NCBI RefSeq assembly: GCF_001273755.1
Contig: NZ_LGYA01000001.1
Location: 2,599,256-2,657,635, forward strand
Direction: 5' to 3'
Length of the DNA: 58,380 bases
From: Peribacillus butanolivorans
GTDB lineage: Bacteria > Bacillota > Bacilli > Bacillales > DSM-1321
Part shown: positions 35,780 through 44,675 of the stretch, piece by piece
How positions within the stretch are numbered: position 1 is the stretch's first letter
Layout: every line of letters starts with the position of its first letter
The notes under the pieces: generated by a model
What the model was told of the DNA's origin: nothing
Seen by the model: only the letters and a program-made list of their open reading frames with translations
The model's database searches: none
Made by a program: the position numbers and the translations under genes

Positions 35780-36627
35780 TGAAATCATATTCTCACCATA
35801 GTAATATCTCCATTTCGTTACTTAAAGATGATTATTTGTTGTGAATGTCATATCCAAAAAAAATTAGTCCCCTTTTCTTGAAAGAGCATCTGCCTTTTCC
35901 TTAGCAGATGCTCTTTTTAGACGAGTTTCTTCATATATAATATTCCTTTTTACATCTCTTTCGTATTCTTATACCAACTTATAAAATGTCAGCTTTTTAA
36001 CGTCTAATTCCCCCATCGCTTTAAGTTATTCAACCCTCCTGTTTTCCAACAATCAACTGATTTTGAGTTCGATTGAAATCTTTTCCACTTTGTTTGTCCA
36101 AGAAAATGTCTTGGTCGCCTATCCCCTTTTCTCTCATAGCTTCGAGCCGACATCCTTAATTTTAATTCTTACTACTAACCCGTATTTATCCAATTTTTCT
36201 ACCTTCCATCTGTATCTACCTCATTTTCCTTCCTTTTTCTATTATTCTACAAAAAACCGGCTTATGAATAAATGAGTAAGATACTCTGAGTTTCCTAAGG
36301 GCTTAGCAAGATTTATTTGCTAATTAGGATTTTTTCTCATTAGATTGTCGAAATTCTATGTTGGACTTTCTCATATTGATTTTCTGAGCGTTAATTCCCT
36401 TTTTCTTTAGCTCTGTAACTATAAGATCAATCGATTTCATCAAAATCTCCTTTCTAGAGATCTTGTACAATGAAAATTCACCTAAAAGAAAATCACTATC
36501 TTCTAATCTTTTTATATTTAGAAGAATTTTTCAAAGAAATCTCATATAAAATAATTTTTTTATTAATAGTAAAAGCTTAAAATATAAACTGGAGTGATTA
36601 ACCAGACTTTTTACATTTTCAAAAGAA
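35780..36627. other. Intergenic, mostly empty
   Basis: After the terminator at 35881-35918 no convincing gene is seen until 36628. A weak hairpin with a T run (CCTAAGGGCTTAGCAA / TTGCTAATTAGG, about 36294-36336) may be a terminator remnant. Confidence 0.45.
35881..35918 (+). terminator. Terminator of the second HTH-kinase gene
   Basis: 13-bp perfect stem AAAGAGCATCTGC/GCAGATGCTCTTT with a 10-base loop and further T. Located 100 bases after the stop at 35779. Confidence 0.85.
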
Positions 36628-37032
36628 TTAAGTACCTGTCTTTTCAAAGAAATTCTTTTCAATATCACTCATATCAAACCTCAAAATAAAAGCCATTCCT
36701 AAAAATAAAGAAAATAAATTTAAATACCAATCCTTATTGCTGCTTCTCGTGCCTAGACACTTAAATATTTCTTGAAATTGATTTCTTTCATCTGCAGCAA
36801 CAATAGGAACTGCACCAAAATACTTTAAAACTAAATCAAATTTAAGTTGAACTGCTAACATTAACATATCATTTAAGATTTCTGTGTAATCTCCAATATC
36901 TTTTTTGTTATAAAGGTTTATGAGATTTCTGTTTACTTTGGAAACAAGTAATTCTGGATCAACTTCTGTTTTATCTGTTATATCTATCATTTTTTTTATA
37001 TCCATAGAATGTTTAATCACCGGAACTTTCAA
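36628..37032 (-). CDS. Hypothetical protein downstream of the fdh cluster
   Basis: About 134 residues from a TTG at 37032; no good ribosome binding site is visible, so the true start may be the ATG at about residue 10 (MDIKKMIDITDKTEVDPELL) or the gene may be 5'-truncated. The middle is helical with repeated hydrophobic positions (EILNDMLMLAVQLKFDLVLK) and a membrane-like stretch LFSLFLGMAFILRF near the end. I do not recognise a family. It follows DUF2294 by 120 bases on the same strand. Confidence 0.5.
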   Translation of the reverse strand: MKVPVIKHSMDIKKMIDITDKTEVDPELLVSKVNRNLINLYNKKDIGDYTEILNDMLMLAVQLKFDLVLKYFGAVPIVAADERNQFQEIFKCLGTRSSNKDWYLNLFSLFLGMAFILRFDMSDIEKNFFEKTGT

Positions 37033-37153
37033 AAGGATTTATTCAAAAAATAGGTATACTGATAATATGACTTGATCACCTAAATCATTTAAATATTTCA
37101 AACAGTAGCTTTTAGGGTAAAAGGTTATCTTTTCAGTACTAGCATGGTAATGA

Positions 37154-37507
37154 TTAACACTGTAAAGTTTTGTCAAACACATAAATTGTCATCGCAGTAT
37201 CAATATCTATATTAATATCTGTAAAGATACTCACAATTTTCGCATCCATCATTTCCTCAATTTTTTTCAACACCACCGGATCCTTATAAATTTGCTTTAC
37301 TAATTTAGTTCGTGCTTCATGAACCATACGCTGTCCTTCTCTCGAACTAATCATAAACTTTTCAACATTAGTCAGATTACCTTTCATCTCACTAATTACC
37401 CAAGGACCTACAAGACGAGTAGTGATTTCCTTTGGTCCATTTCCAACATATTCCTTGCGTATTTCACGAAGTAACATATTGAATTGATGTTCTCTATTTT
37501 TTTTCAT
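37154..37507 (-). CDS. DUF2294 domain protein
   Basis: 117 residues from ATG 37507, which has AGGAG 7 bases upstream. The YVGNGPKEITTRLVGPWVIS, NLTNVEKFMISSREGQRMVH and IVSIFTDINIDIDTAMTIYV segments are the DUF2294 pattern. In bacilli such genes often sit beside YrhE-type formate dehydrogenases, as here; function is unknown. The start lies 22 bases after the psiE-like stop. A second, broken copy with about 80% identical sequence is at 46555-46904. Confidence 0.8.
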   Translation of the reverse strand: MKKNREHQFNMLLREIRKEYVGNGPKEITTRLVGPWVISEMKGNLTNVEKFMISSREGQRMVHEARTKLVKQIYKDPVVLKKIEEMMDAKIVSIFTDINIDIDTAMTIYVFDKTLQC

Positions 37508-37528
37508 TCCATTTCTCCTATCTATCAT

Positions 37529-37939
37529 TTACTCATTTTTAGCTTCCAGGTGAGGTAACATTAGATAACTTATTGTAAGTACAAATACCACAGCAGCTAA
37601 CCATAAAGTCTGGATTGAATTTTCATTATTTACTATGATAAATCGAATTGTAGCTGTAATCCCAATATAAATAAGATATCTTAATGGGAAATGGTAATCT
37701 TCTCTGAAATATTGTACGATCATAGAAATGAATCCAAAATATAAGAAAAATATTAAAATTTTACTGAAAATACCATGAACATCCTTATTTTCCCAATAAA
37801 CATCATTCGAAATGTAGTAAAGTTGCCTAAAAAGAAAATATATAAGAATAAAACTAAGAATAATCAATGATGTATTCAACACCGTTTGATAAAGTTTTAT
37901 CAGCCACTTAGCTTTTTTTAACCTGTATGGCCCAAACAT
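37529..37939 (-). CDS. psiE: PsiE-like membrane protein
   Basis: 136 residues with four predicted membrane segments (VLNTSLIILSFILIYFLF, ILIFFLYFGFISMIVQYF, RYLIYIGITATIRFIIV, LWLAAVVFVLTISYLML). The central YFREDYHFPLRYLIYIGITA with a following R-x-I-I matches the PsiE family, named for phosphate-starvation induction in E. coli but of unknown activity. Here it lies between DUF1641 and DUF2294 genes in the formate dehydrogenase cluster, so it may serve the membrane side of formate oxidation. Confidence 0.75.
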   Translation of the reverse strand: MFGPYRLKKAKWLIKLYQTVLNTSLIILSFILIYFLFRQLYYISNDVYWENKDVHGIFSKILIFFLYFGFISMIVQYFREDYHFPLRYLIYIGITATIRFIIVNNENSIQTLWLAAVVFVLTISYLMLPHLEAKNE

Positions 37940-38103
37940 CAGTACCCTCCATCTTTATCCTACCCTTTTAACCTGAAATGAAATTAAATTTGCCCCTAAA
38001 ACCTAGCCTTCTCTCTATTTTGAAAGAACATACTCACAGAACCGAAGATAAGATAGTCCATGAGTATGAACAGTAAAAAAGTTTTCCTTTGAGAACAAAA
38101 CAC

Positions 38104-38592
38104 TTACTTTGATTGACCCTTTAATCCTTCTCCTAACCCTTTTAACAAATCAAGAGAAAACCTCATAACACGATTAACATCAGGATCTCTCATTAATTTT
38201 ACTAAATCGAAAACACTAACTTTTTTGTTTAACTGAAATCCTTCTTCTGCTTTTTGAAGACCTTTTGACAGTCCTCCCACCAGTTTTTTCGTCATTTCAG
38301 GATTAAGTTCAGTCAGCACTCCGGCCGCTTCCATTGCATTGTTAACAGCATTTGTTACAGGCGGACGCAGCAATTGTCCCACTGCAATTTTTGCCACTTT
38401 CTCTTTTGCTTCAACGAGATTATTGATAGCTCCAAGAATTCCACTTTCGTGAAGTTCTTGGAGAAGTTTAATTGTTTCTTTAATCCCATCGGCATTTTCG
38501 GATAAATCTTGTAAAACCTTTTCAAGCGTTTGATCTTGTTTTTCTTTTTCGGTAAAGATTGGTTCATCTATCTTTGTAATTGGTTTTGCCAT
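38104..38592 (-). CDS. DUF1641 protein, formate dehydrogenase partner
   Basis: 162 residues. NADGIKETIKLLQELHESGI, VNNAMEAAGVLTELNPEMTK and LVGGLSKGLQKAEEGF are typical DUF1641 segments (YrhD-like). This family is encoded next to YrhE-type formate dehydrogenases in bacilli and is thought to be an accessory subunit. Its ATG overlaps the stop of the preceding short DUF1641 gene in TAATG, implying translational coupling. A gap of 165 bases separates it from psiE, so the operon may continue or end here. Confidence 0.85.
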   Translation of the reverse strand: MAKPITKIDEPIFTEKEKQDQTLEKVLQDLSENADGIKETIKLLQELHESGILGAINNLVEAKEKVAKIAVGQLLRPPVTNAVNNAMEAAGVLTELNPEMTKKLVGGLSKGLQKAEEGFQLNKKVSVFDLVKLMRDPDVNRVMRFSLDLLKGLGEGLKGQSK

Positions 38593-38792
38593 TATTTTAT
38601 ACCTCCCGGTATATTCAAATCTGCGAGAGCTTCAAGAATGCCCATTTTATTGAGTGTTTGGAGAAGTAGAATAGTTTTTCCAATAACATCTGCATTTTCG
38701 GATAAATCTTGAACTACCTGTTTAAGAATTTGATCCCGTTTTTCATCTTCTGTCAGAACTGATGCATCTAAAGTCTTCTTCGGTGTTTCCAT
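38592..38792 (-). CDS. Short DUF1641-like protein (N-terminal duplicate)
   Basis: 66 residues: METPKKTLDASVLTEDEKRD, QILKQVVQDLSENADVIGKT, ILLLQTLNKMGILEALADLN, IPGGIK. This aligns with the first ~60 residues of the following full-length DUF1641 protein (LQDLSENADGIKETIKLLQE), so it looks like a tandem duplicate that keeps only the N-terminal part. It has GGAGG-type spacing to the next gene and is joined to fdh upstream and DUF1641 downstream by TAATG overlaps. That tidy coupling argues against a random relic; it could be a genuine small subunit. Confidence 0.7.
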   Translation of the reverse strand: METPKKTLDASVLTEDEKRDQILKQVVQDLSENADVIGKTILLLQTLNKMGILEALADLNIPGGIK

Positions 38793-41746
38793 TACTTTTT
38801 AACTCCTGATTTATTCAAGTCTGCAATTGGCTCGTAATCTTTCCGTGCCCATTTTCGTTCCACTTGTACCCCTAACTGAGGTTTACGCGTTGCATAACGA
38901 GGGTTATACATTGGAAGTGGTCTGTTTCCTTTTGCTTTCATTAACTCCATTTTTACTTTTATCTGTTTATATGCCGGAGTCTGTGTATTAACATCGCCAA
39001 CACTTCCAGTTAAAAGGTTGATTGCATTTTCATGACTTACTGAGTGCATTGGAACATACAGTTCTTTTCCTGTAACTCTATCTGTTACGACTGCATGAAG
39101 CTTAATTGCACCATAAGGAGAAATTAGGCGTACTAATGATCCATCTTCTACCTTACGTTCTCTTGCAAGTTCAGGCGAAACTTCTACGAATACCTCAGGT
39201 AATTTATACTGAATTCCTTTTGATTTATTTGTCATATTCCCTACGTGGAAATGCTCCAAGAGTCGTCCATTGTTCAATGTAAGATCGAAATCTTGTGTGA
39301 ATTCAACAGGTGGAACATATTCTGCAAGAGAAAAACGCGCTTTTCCATCAGGAAAGTTAAAACGCTTTGTATAAAGAAGTGGCTCATCTATGCCGTCTTT
39401 TTGCACTGGCCACATTAAACTATTCCATCCTTCAAGTCTCTCGTATGATACACCCGCAAAAGTTGGACAAAGTCTTGAAATTTCGTCCATAATATCGCTT
39501 GGGTGTTCATAGTTCCAATCCACACCCATATATTTAGCAATTTGCTGAATAATCCACCAGTCTGGTTTTGATTCTTCTAGTGGCTCAAGTGCTTGATACA
39601 GACGTTGAATGCGACGCTCTGTATTGGTGAATGTTCCATCTTTTTCAAGAGAAGGAGCTGCCGGCAAAACAACATCTGCAAATTGTGCAGTTTTTGTTAA
39701 GAACACATCTTGTACAACAAAGAACTCTAGCTTACCGAGGGTGTCATGGACATGATTGGAGTTTGAATCTACCCATGCCATGTCTTCCCCCATGAGATAC
39801 ATGGCTTTCAGTTTGCCTTTCTCTGATGCTTCTAGCATATCAATGTTCGTAAATCCTGACTTTTCAGAGATTTTTACGCCGTAAGCTTTTTCAAAATTAG
39901 CACGTGCGACATTGTCTGTTAAACGCTGATTGCCCGCGAGCCATTGTGGAAGAGCCCCCATGTCACATGAACCTTGCACATTATTATGACCGCGAAGTGG
40001 GTATGCTCCCGTTCCAGTGCGACCGAAATTACCCGTTACAAGTAGAAGGTTAGCGATAGCTCCTGATGTATAGGAACCTGCAATATTTTGAGTAACACCC
40101 ATTCCCCATAAAATACATGTTCCTTTTGATTCATGAATCATTTTAGCTGTTTTAATCAGTTGTTCTTTTGGAAGACCAGTCACTTTCACTGCAAAGTCTA
40201 GCGTATATTTATTAAGAAGTTTCAGATACTCTTCGTAGTTATTTACACGAGCTTTAATGAATTTTTCATCATGCCAACCTTGATCAATCATATATTTTGC
40301 AACAGCAGTCAACCAAACAAAGTCTGTTCCTTGTTTTGGATGTAAAAATAAATCAGAACGCTCTGCCAGTTCATGTTTACGAAGATCTGACACAATCAAT
40401 TTTTGTCCGTGTAATTTCTTAGCCCGCTTAACTCGTGTCGCTAAAACAGGATGTCCTTCAGTTGGGTTTGCCCCAATCGTGATAACAAGACCTGCACTTG
40501 CAATATCCTGAATGGTACCTGAATCCCCACCATATCCAACAGTGGCCAGTAGCCCATCTGTCGCAGGCGATTGACAGTAACGAGAACAGTTATCCACGTT
40601 GTTTGTTTCAAACACTTGACGAGCCAATTTTTGCATGAGATATGATTCTTCATTCGTCGTTTTCGAAGAACTTACAAAGCCAAGTGCATCTCCTCCGTAC
40701 GTTTCTTTAATGGCACCCATTTTTTCTGTAATTAAAGTAAGTGCTTCATCCCAAGTAGCAGGAACAAATGCATCTCCTTTCCGAATTAAGGGAGTAGTAA
40801 GGCGTTGTTCACTATTAACAAAGTCCCATCCGAATTTCCCTTTCACACAGGTTGAAACACTGTTTACAGGACTATTTTCAGTTGGCTCAACTTTTAAAAT
40901 TTCACGTCCTTTAGTCCATACTTCAAATGAACATCCTACCCCACAGAATGTACAAACTGTTTTCGTTTTTTTCGTACGTGTATCCCGCGCGGCTGCTTCT
41001 ACTTCTGATAGGGCAAAGATTGTTTTATAGTCCGGTTCGACTTCTTTAATGAGATCAACCATTGGGTTTAACAAATCCTTCGGAATGGCTGTCATAAGCC
41101 CAGCTTCGCCCAACATTGATTTTTCCATTAAGGCGTTACATGGACAAACTGTCGCACACTGTCCGCAAGATACACAAGAAGATTCATTGATGGATTTACC
41201 ATCATCCCACATTACACGTGGGATTTCACGTTCCCAATCGATAGATAGAGTTTCATTCACCTGTAGGTCTTGACATACTTCTACGCAGCGTCCGCAAAGG
41301 ATACATTGGTCCGGATCGTATCTGTAAAAAGGATGTGACATATCCACTTCGTATCCTTTTTCTCGGTATGGACGAGTTTGATGTTCAATTTCCAACAACT
41401 CTGCTGTGTTATGAACACGACAATTTCCATTGTTATTGTCACAAACCGTACAATACAGTAAGTGATTCTCCAAAATACGGTCCATCGCTTCTGTTTGTGC
41501 ATTTTTGGCCCGTTCTGAGGAAGTCAAAATATTCATTCCATCCTCAATTTCAGTCGAGCACGCCCTCATAATTTTCCCATCAATTTCACACATACAGGTA
41601 TCACAGGTTTGAATGGGACCTAAAACTTCTGAATAACAAATATGGGGGTGCTCTACTCCTTGTTCCAAGAGGTAATCAAGAATTCGAGTCCCCTGCTCTA
41701 CTTCATGTTGCTGTCCATTAATTTTTACTAGGACTATTTCTGCCAT
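38792..41746 (-). CDS. fdhA: Molybdopterin formate dehydrogenase, YrhE/FdhA type
   Basis: 984 residues. Order of domains: [2Fe-2S] ferredoxin (ICYSEVLGPIQTCDTCMCEI, ~37-55), a NADH-dehydrogenase-G-like His/Cys cluster (LLYCTVCDNNNGNCRVHN), two [4Fe-4S] ferredoxin sets (CILCGRCVEVC and CVSCGQCATVCPC, ~148-200), then the molybdopterin oxidoreductase body with its own [4Fe-4S] (VCTFCGVGCSFEVW, ~263) and the Mo-site segment NCSRYCQSPATDGL (~388-396), and a C-terminal dinucleotide-binding domain. It oxidises formate to CO2 with a Mo/W-bis-MGD cofactor in the cytoplasm; Cys, not selenocysteine, is at the metal. The residue after that Cys is Gln where FdhF-type enzymes have His. The gene follows a structured leader and promoter at 41765-41981. 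Confidence 0.9.
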   Translation of the reverse strand: MAEIVLVKINGQQHEVEQGTRILDYLLEQGVEHPHICYSEVLGPIQTCDTCMCEIDGKIMRACSTEIEDGMNILTSSERAKNAQTEAMDRILENHLLYCTVCDNNNGNCRVHNTAELLEIEHQTRPYREKGYEVDMSHPFYRYDPDQCILCGRCVEVCQDLQVNETLSIDWEREIPRVMWDDGKSINESSCVSCGQCATVCPCNALMEKSMLGEAGLMTAIPKDLLNPMVDLIKEVEPDYKTIFALSEVEAAARDTRTKKTKTVCTFCGVGCSFEVWTKGREILKVEPTENSPVNSVSTCVKGKFGWDFVNSEQRLTTPLIRKGDAFVPATWDEALTLITEKMGAIKETYGGDALGFVSSSKTTNEESYLMQKLARQVFETNNVDNCSRYCQSPATDGLLATVGYGGDSGTIQDIASAGLVITIGANPTEGHPVLATRVKRAKKLHGQKLIVSDLRKHELAERSDLFLHPKQGTDFVWLTAVAKYMIDQGWHDEKFIKARVNNYEEYLKLLNKYTLDFAVKVTGLPKEQLIKTAKMIHESKGTCILWGMGVTQNIAGSYTSGAIANLLLVTGNFGRTGTGAYPLRGHNNVQGSCDMGALPQWLAGNQRLTDNVARANFEKAYGVKISEKSGFTNIDMLEASEKGKLKAMYLMGEDMAWVDSNSNHVHDTLGKLEFFVVQDVFLTKTAQFADVVLPAAPSLEKDGTFTNTERRIQRLYQALEPLEESKPDWWIIQQIAKYMGVDWNYEHPSDIMDEISRLCPTFAGVSYERLEGWNSLMWPVQKDGIDEPLLYTKRFNFPDGKARFSLAEYVPPVEFTQDFDLTLNNGRLLEHFHVGNMTNKSKGIQYKLPEVFVEVSPELARERKVEDGSLVRLISPYGAIKLHAVVTDRVTGKELYVPMHSVSHENAINLLTGSVGDVNTQTPAYKQIKVKMELMKAKGNRPLPMYNPRYATRKPQLGVQVERKWARKDYEPIADLNKSGVKK

Positions 41747-41764
41747 TTTAAATTCTCCTTTTTT

Positions 41765-41946
41765 TAAAAATCAAAAAAGCCCGCCATAAAATAAATTGTG
41801 CAAATGCAACACACAATCTATTTTATGGCGGGCTAATAACTAAGCAGTTTTTATCCTACTAGTAATCCTTCTCACCACATATAATAAAAAAAACAGGACA
41901 TTAAGGCAATTCGTCGTTACCTAACGTCAATGATTTTTTAGTTCAT
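41765..41946 (-). promoter_or_regulatory. Structured leader with attenuator hairpin before fdhA (copy A)
   Basis: Transcript leader between the promoter and fdhA. It contains hairpin 1 (GACGTTAGG...CCTTAATGTC, about 41896-41928) followed by a T run, a conserved linker with hairpin 2 (CTAGTAG...CTGCTTAG, about 41841-41865), and a 23-bp terminator-type hairpin 41778-41834 (AGCCCGCCATAAAAT/ATTTTATGGCGGGCT) with six T, only about 20 bases before the fdhA ribosome site. A near-copy is at 45990-46165 and the two show compensatory changes. This is the layout of a transcription-attenuating riboswitch or protein-responsive leader; the ligand is unknown. Confidence 0.7.
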
Positions 41947-41952
41947 AATCTT

Positions 41953-41981
41953 ATTATAATACTCTATACGTTTAACCTCAA
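41953..41981 (-). promoter_or_regulatory. Sigma-A promoter of fdhA
   Basis: TTGAGG, 17 bases, TATAAT, with the start expected about 41946. The same boxes are kept in copy B (46171-46199), while the spacer differs. Confidence 0.75.
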
Positions 41982-42052
41982 CAATAATATGTGATTTAAA
42001 CGATAAAATCATCTTTTTTGTTTATACTACATAAAAAATACCGTTCTCTTTA

Positions 42053-42180
42053 TCCTCCGCTTACTGGAGGGATAAATGCAATGATATCTTGATCTTTTAT
42101 TATTTCATCGTCTGTTACAAAGCTTTCATTTATAGACGTCACTATTTGATTGAAAGAAATTTGCCCCTTCGTATGCTAAA
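42053..42180 (-). pseudogene. moaD: MoaD (molybdopterin synthase small subunit) C-terminal remnant
   Basis: About 40 codons read GQISFNQIVTSINESFVTDD, EIIKDQDIIAFIPPVSGG and stop. The double-Gly C-terminus and D-x-I-A-F-I-P-P-V-S-G-G are diagnostic for MoaD, which carries the thiocarboxylate sulfur for molybdopterin. The start is missing and the upstream part is frameshifted, so it is inactive; another moaD must serve if Moco is made. Confidence 0.8.
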
Positions 42181-42230
42181 GATAATTAAATACAGCAAAT
42201 GTTGTGATCCGTAATAGACTTTATTCTGGG

Positions 42231-42280
42231 AAAAAAGGACTGACTTACAAAGATTATTAACATACTTTGAAAGTCAGTCT
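42231..42280 (-). terminator. Terminator of moaA
   Basis: GACTGACTTTCAAAG/CTTTGTAAGTCAGTC stem (one mismatch) with a 12-base loop and six T in the leftward direction. About 170 bases after the moaA stop. Confidence 0.75.
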
Positions 42281-42447
42281 CATTTTCTAAAATAAATTAT
42301 GTTTCAAGGTATGATTCCAATTATTTGAACAATACAAGAGCGTTAGGTGAATTAAACAAAGATTCCTTATCCACCCTATTTATTAAATGCTTTCAAACCA
42401 ATTTGAGAATAATGAGACTAGAATTTCTTCTTCACAATTTTTATATT

Positions 42448-43464
42448 TTAGCCGCCTATATGAGACATTTCTACTTTTGAGCTATTTCTTGAACTATTAC
42501 CATTTACTCTTTCATCAGAATAGCGATCGCTACGATGATTCCAAATATCAGTAATTTTATTTGTAATCACATCATCCGACTCTTCTGAGCGGAGCAATTG
42601 ACGAAGATCATATCCTTTTGTTGCAAATAAACATGTATATAATTTCCCTTCAGCAGAAACTCTAGCCCTTGAACAGGTCGAGCAAAAAGAATCGGTCACA
42701 GATGATATTATTCCAATTTCTTGATCACTGTCTATATACCGGTATCTAGTAGCAACCTCTCCTACATAATTTGGCATAATTTGTTCTAACGGCATGACTT
42801 CTCCAATTCGATCTAAAATCTCTTGCTTTGTCATTACTTCTGCCATTCTCCAGACATTTGAATTTCCTACATCCATATACTCAATAAACCGAAGAGTATG
42901 TTTATGCTCTTTAAAATATCTCGCCATTGGAATAAGATCTTGATCGTTTTTCCCTTTTTGAACGACCATGTTTATTTTCACTTTTAGTCCTGCATTAGAA
43001 GCTGCCTGAATACCCTCTAAAACTCTCGCAACTTTGCTTCTATTCCCATTTAACTGGTTAAAACATTCATCATCTAAGGAATCAAGACTAACTGTCACCC
43101 GTCTTAACCCAGCATTAATTAACTCAGGCGTATACTTTTTAAGAAGAGATCCATTTGTCGTAATGGCAATGTCTTCTACTCCATTAATCAAATTCAAACG
43201 ATGAATCAATTCAGGAAGATTCTTGCGTAATAGAGGTTCTCCTCCTGTAATACGTATTTTTCTAACACCTAATGAAACAAATATACGGCTCAATCTCTCC
43301 ATTTCATCAAAAGACAGAATTTTATCAGAGGATAAAAAAGGATAATTAGGTCCAAATATTTCTTCAGGCATGCAATAACGACAGCGAAAATTACAACGAT
43401 CGGTCACAGATAAACGCAGATCACTCAATGGGCGTTGTAATTTGTCCAATATACCATCTTCCAT
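42448..43464 (-). CDS. moaA: GTP 3',8-cyclase (molybdenum cofactor biosynthesis)
   Basis: 338 residues. Radical-SAM cluster motif [17 protein letters not shown] (C-x3-C-x2-C, ~24-32), [30 protein letters not shown] and a second [4Fe-4S] set [20 protein letters not shown] near the C-terminus. The protein ends EMSHIGG, the Gly-Gly needed for activity. It converts GTP to 3',8-cH2GTP, the first step of molybdenum cofactor synthesis, needed by the adjacent formate dehydrogenase. It is 58 bases downstream of fdhD on the same strand. ATG 43464 has GGAGACGAG upstream. Confidence 0.93.
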   Translation of the reverse strand: MEDGILDKLQRPLSDLRLSVTDRCNFRCRYCMPEEIFGPNYPFLSSDKILSFDEMERLSRIFVSLGVRKIRITGGEPLLRKNLPELIHRLNLINGVEDIAITTNGSLLKKYTPELINAGLRRVTVSLDSLDDECFNQLNGNRSKVARVLEGIQAASNAGLKVKINMVVQKGKNDQDLIPMARYFKEHKHTLRFIEYMDVGNSNVWRMAEVMTKQEILDRIGEVMPLEQIMPNYVGEVATRYRYIDSDQEIGIISSVTDSFCSTCSRARVSAEGKLYTCLFATKGYDLRQLLRSEESDDVITNKITDIWNHRSDRYSDERVNGNSSRNSSKVEMSHIGG

Positions 43465-43522
43465 GTTTTTCTCGTCTCCTCTCTAATATAGAAAACCAAC
43501 TAAAATTAATGGCAATTATTTC

Positions 43523-44320
43523 TTACAGTTTCTGTTGAATTCGCTCTGGACATGTATAAATATTCAAAGATTGATTGCGAATAAAACCTACTGTCGTAAT
43601 CCCTAGTTCTTCTGCTAGCTGTAATGCCAATTCAGTCGGCGCAGATTTTGAAAGAACTACCTCACAACCAATTTTTGCTACTTTCAATAAAATTTCTGAA
43701 GATATACGTCCGCTAAAAACAATGATTTTATTTCCAATCGAGATATTATTTTTTAAACAATATCCGTATATTTTATCCAAAGCATTATGTCTTCCTATGT
43801 CCATCCGACTTAGCATAAAACCGTTTATATCACAGAGTGCAGCATTATGCACTCCTCCTGTATCTTGGAAAATAGTGGCGGAAATTTGTAAATTATTCAT
43901 TAAACGAAAACAATCATCTGGCGAGAGCTTGACTCGAATTTCATTCATCTTCTTAGCAGTTAATGCATCGTTAACGAAGACAAACCCTTGTCTGCTCATT
44001 CCACAGCATGATGTAATATAGCGCTTGTTCTGGAAATTTTGGTAATAAGGATTCAATTTATCTATTTTCACATGTACATACCCTTCTTTTTCTTGAACCC
44101 AAATGTCTTTGATTTCCTCATATTTCCGTATAATTCCTTCAGATGCTAAGTAACCGATAACCATATCTTGAATATATTCGGGTGTACAAACCATCGTAAC
44201 AAATTCTTGTTCGTTAATTTTTACTGTAACTGGAAATTCCGTAACAATTATATCTTCAGCATTTTCAATATGTCCGTTTGTGAATCTAAGGATTTCCCTT
44301 TTCTCCACTGCTGGTTTCAT
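43523..44320 (-). CDS. fdhD: Formate dehydrogenase sulfurtransferase FdhD
   Basis: 265 residues from ATG 44320, taken because AAAGGATG lies at usual distance; an upstream ATG at 44332 overlaps that site. Family features: EDIIVTEFPVTVKINEQEFV, RYITSCCGMSRQGFVF (the redox Cys pair region), DTGGVHNAALCDINGFMLSR, DIGRHNALDKIYGYCL and IIVFSGRISSEILLKVAKIG. FdhD transfers sulfur from a cysteine desulfurase to the bis-MGD cofactor before it enters formate dehydrogenase. It forms a pair with moaA, both serving the fdhA product encoded just downstream. Confidence 0.93.
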   Translation of the reverse strand: MKPAVEKREILRFTNGHIENAEDIIVTEFPVTVKINEQEFVTMVCTPEYIQDMVIGYLASEGIIRKYEEIKDIWVQEKEGYVHVKIDKLNPYYQNFQNKRYITSCCGMSRQGFVFVNDALTAKKMNEIRVKLSPDDCFRLMNNLQISATIFQDTGGVHNAALCDINGFMLSRMDIGRHNALDKIYGYCLKNNISIGNKIIVFSGRISSEILLKVAKIGCEVVLSKSAPTELALQLAEELGITTVGFIRNQSLNIYTCPERIQQKL

Positions 44321-44332
44321 ATAGCACCACAT

Positions 44333-44675
44333 CCTTTACATTATATTTTTATCGAAGAATTCTTTCTTTCTTCAATTAGCTTGGTTCCTACTACCTTTCT
44401 ATTTCTACAGAGGAATAACTAGATATACACCTTGAATCATTTTTGTTGTGGTTTAATGAACCATGTGCAGCCTTGGAGGTTCTTAAAATAAATGTTTTTG
44501 TTAGCATAAATACCCATACAAGGATTGAACATTATATATAGAAGAAACTCATCAAAAATAAGCTTTTTTACACTGAACTTTTTAAAAACACCTCAGTATC
44601 TTTATGAGAAAGATTTGATTTACAGGGATACCGCCTTTTCTTCATTGGCAACGAATAATTCTAGATGGTAGATAA
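44333..44675. other. Intergenic, no gene seen
   Basis: AT-rich DNA between the mrp pseudogene end and fdhD. I find no terminator or promoter strong enough to call. Confidence 0.4.

Noticed and set aside
40550..40620. Selenocysteine formate dehydrogenase
   Set aside because: The metal ligand codon is a Cys codon (TGT) and there is no in-frame TGA.
41765..41946. Known Moco riboswitch (moaA motif)
   Set aside because: I cannot match its consensus core to this leader, and the clear hairpins are different. Kept as a new candidate instead.
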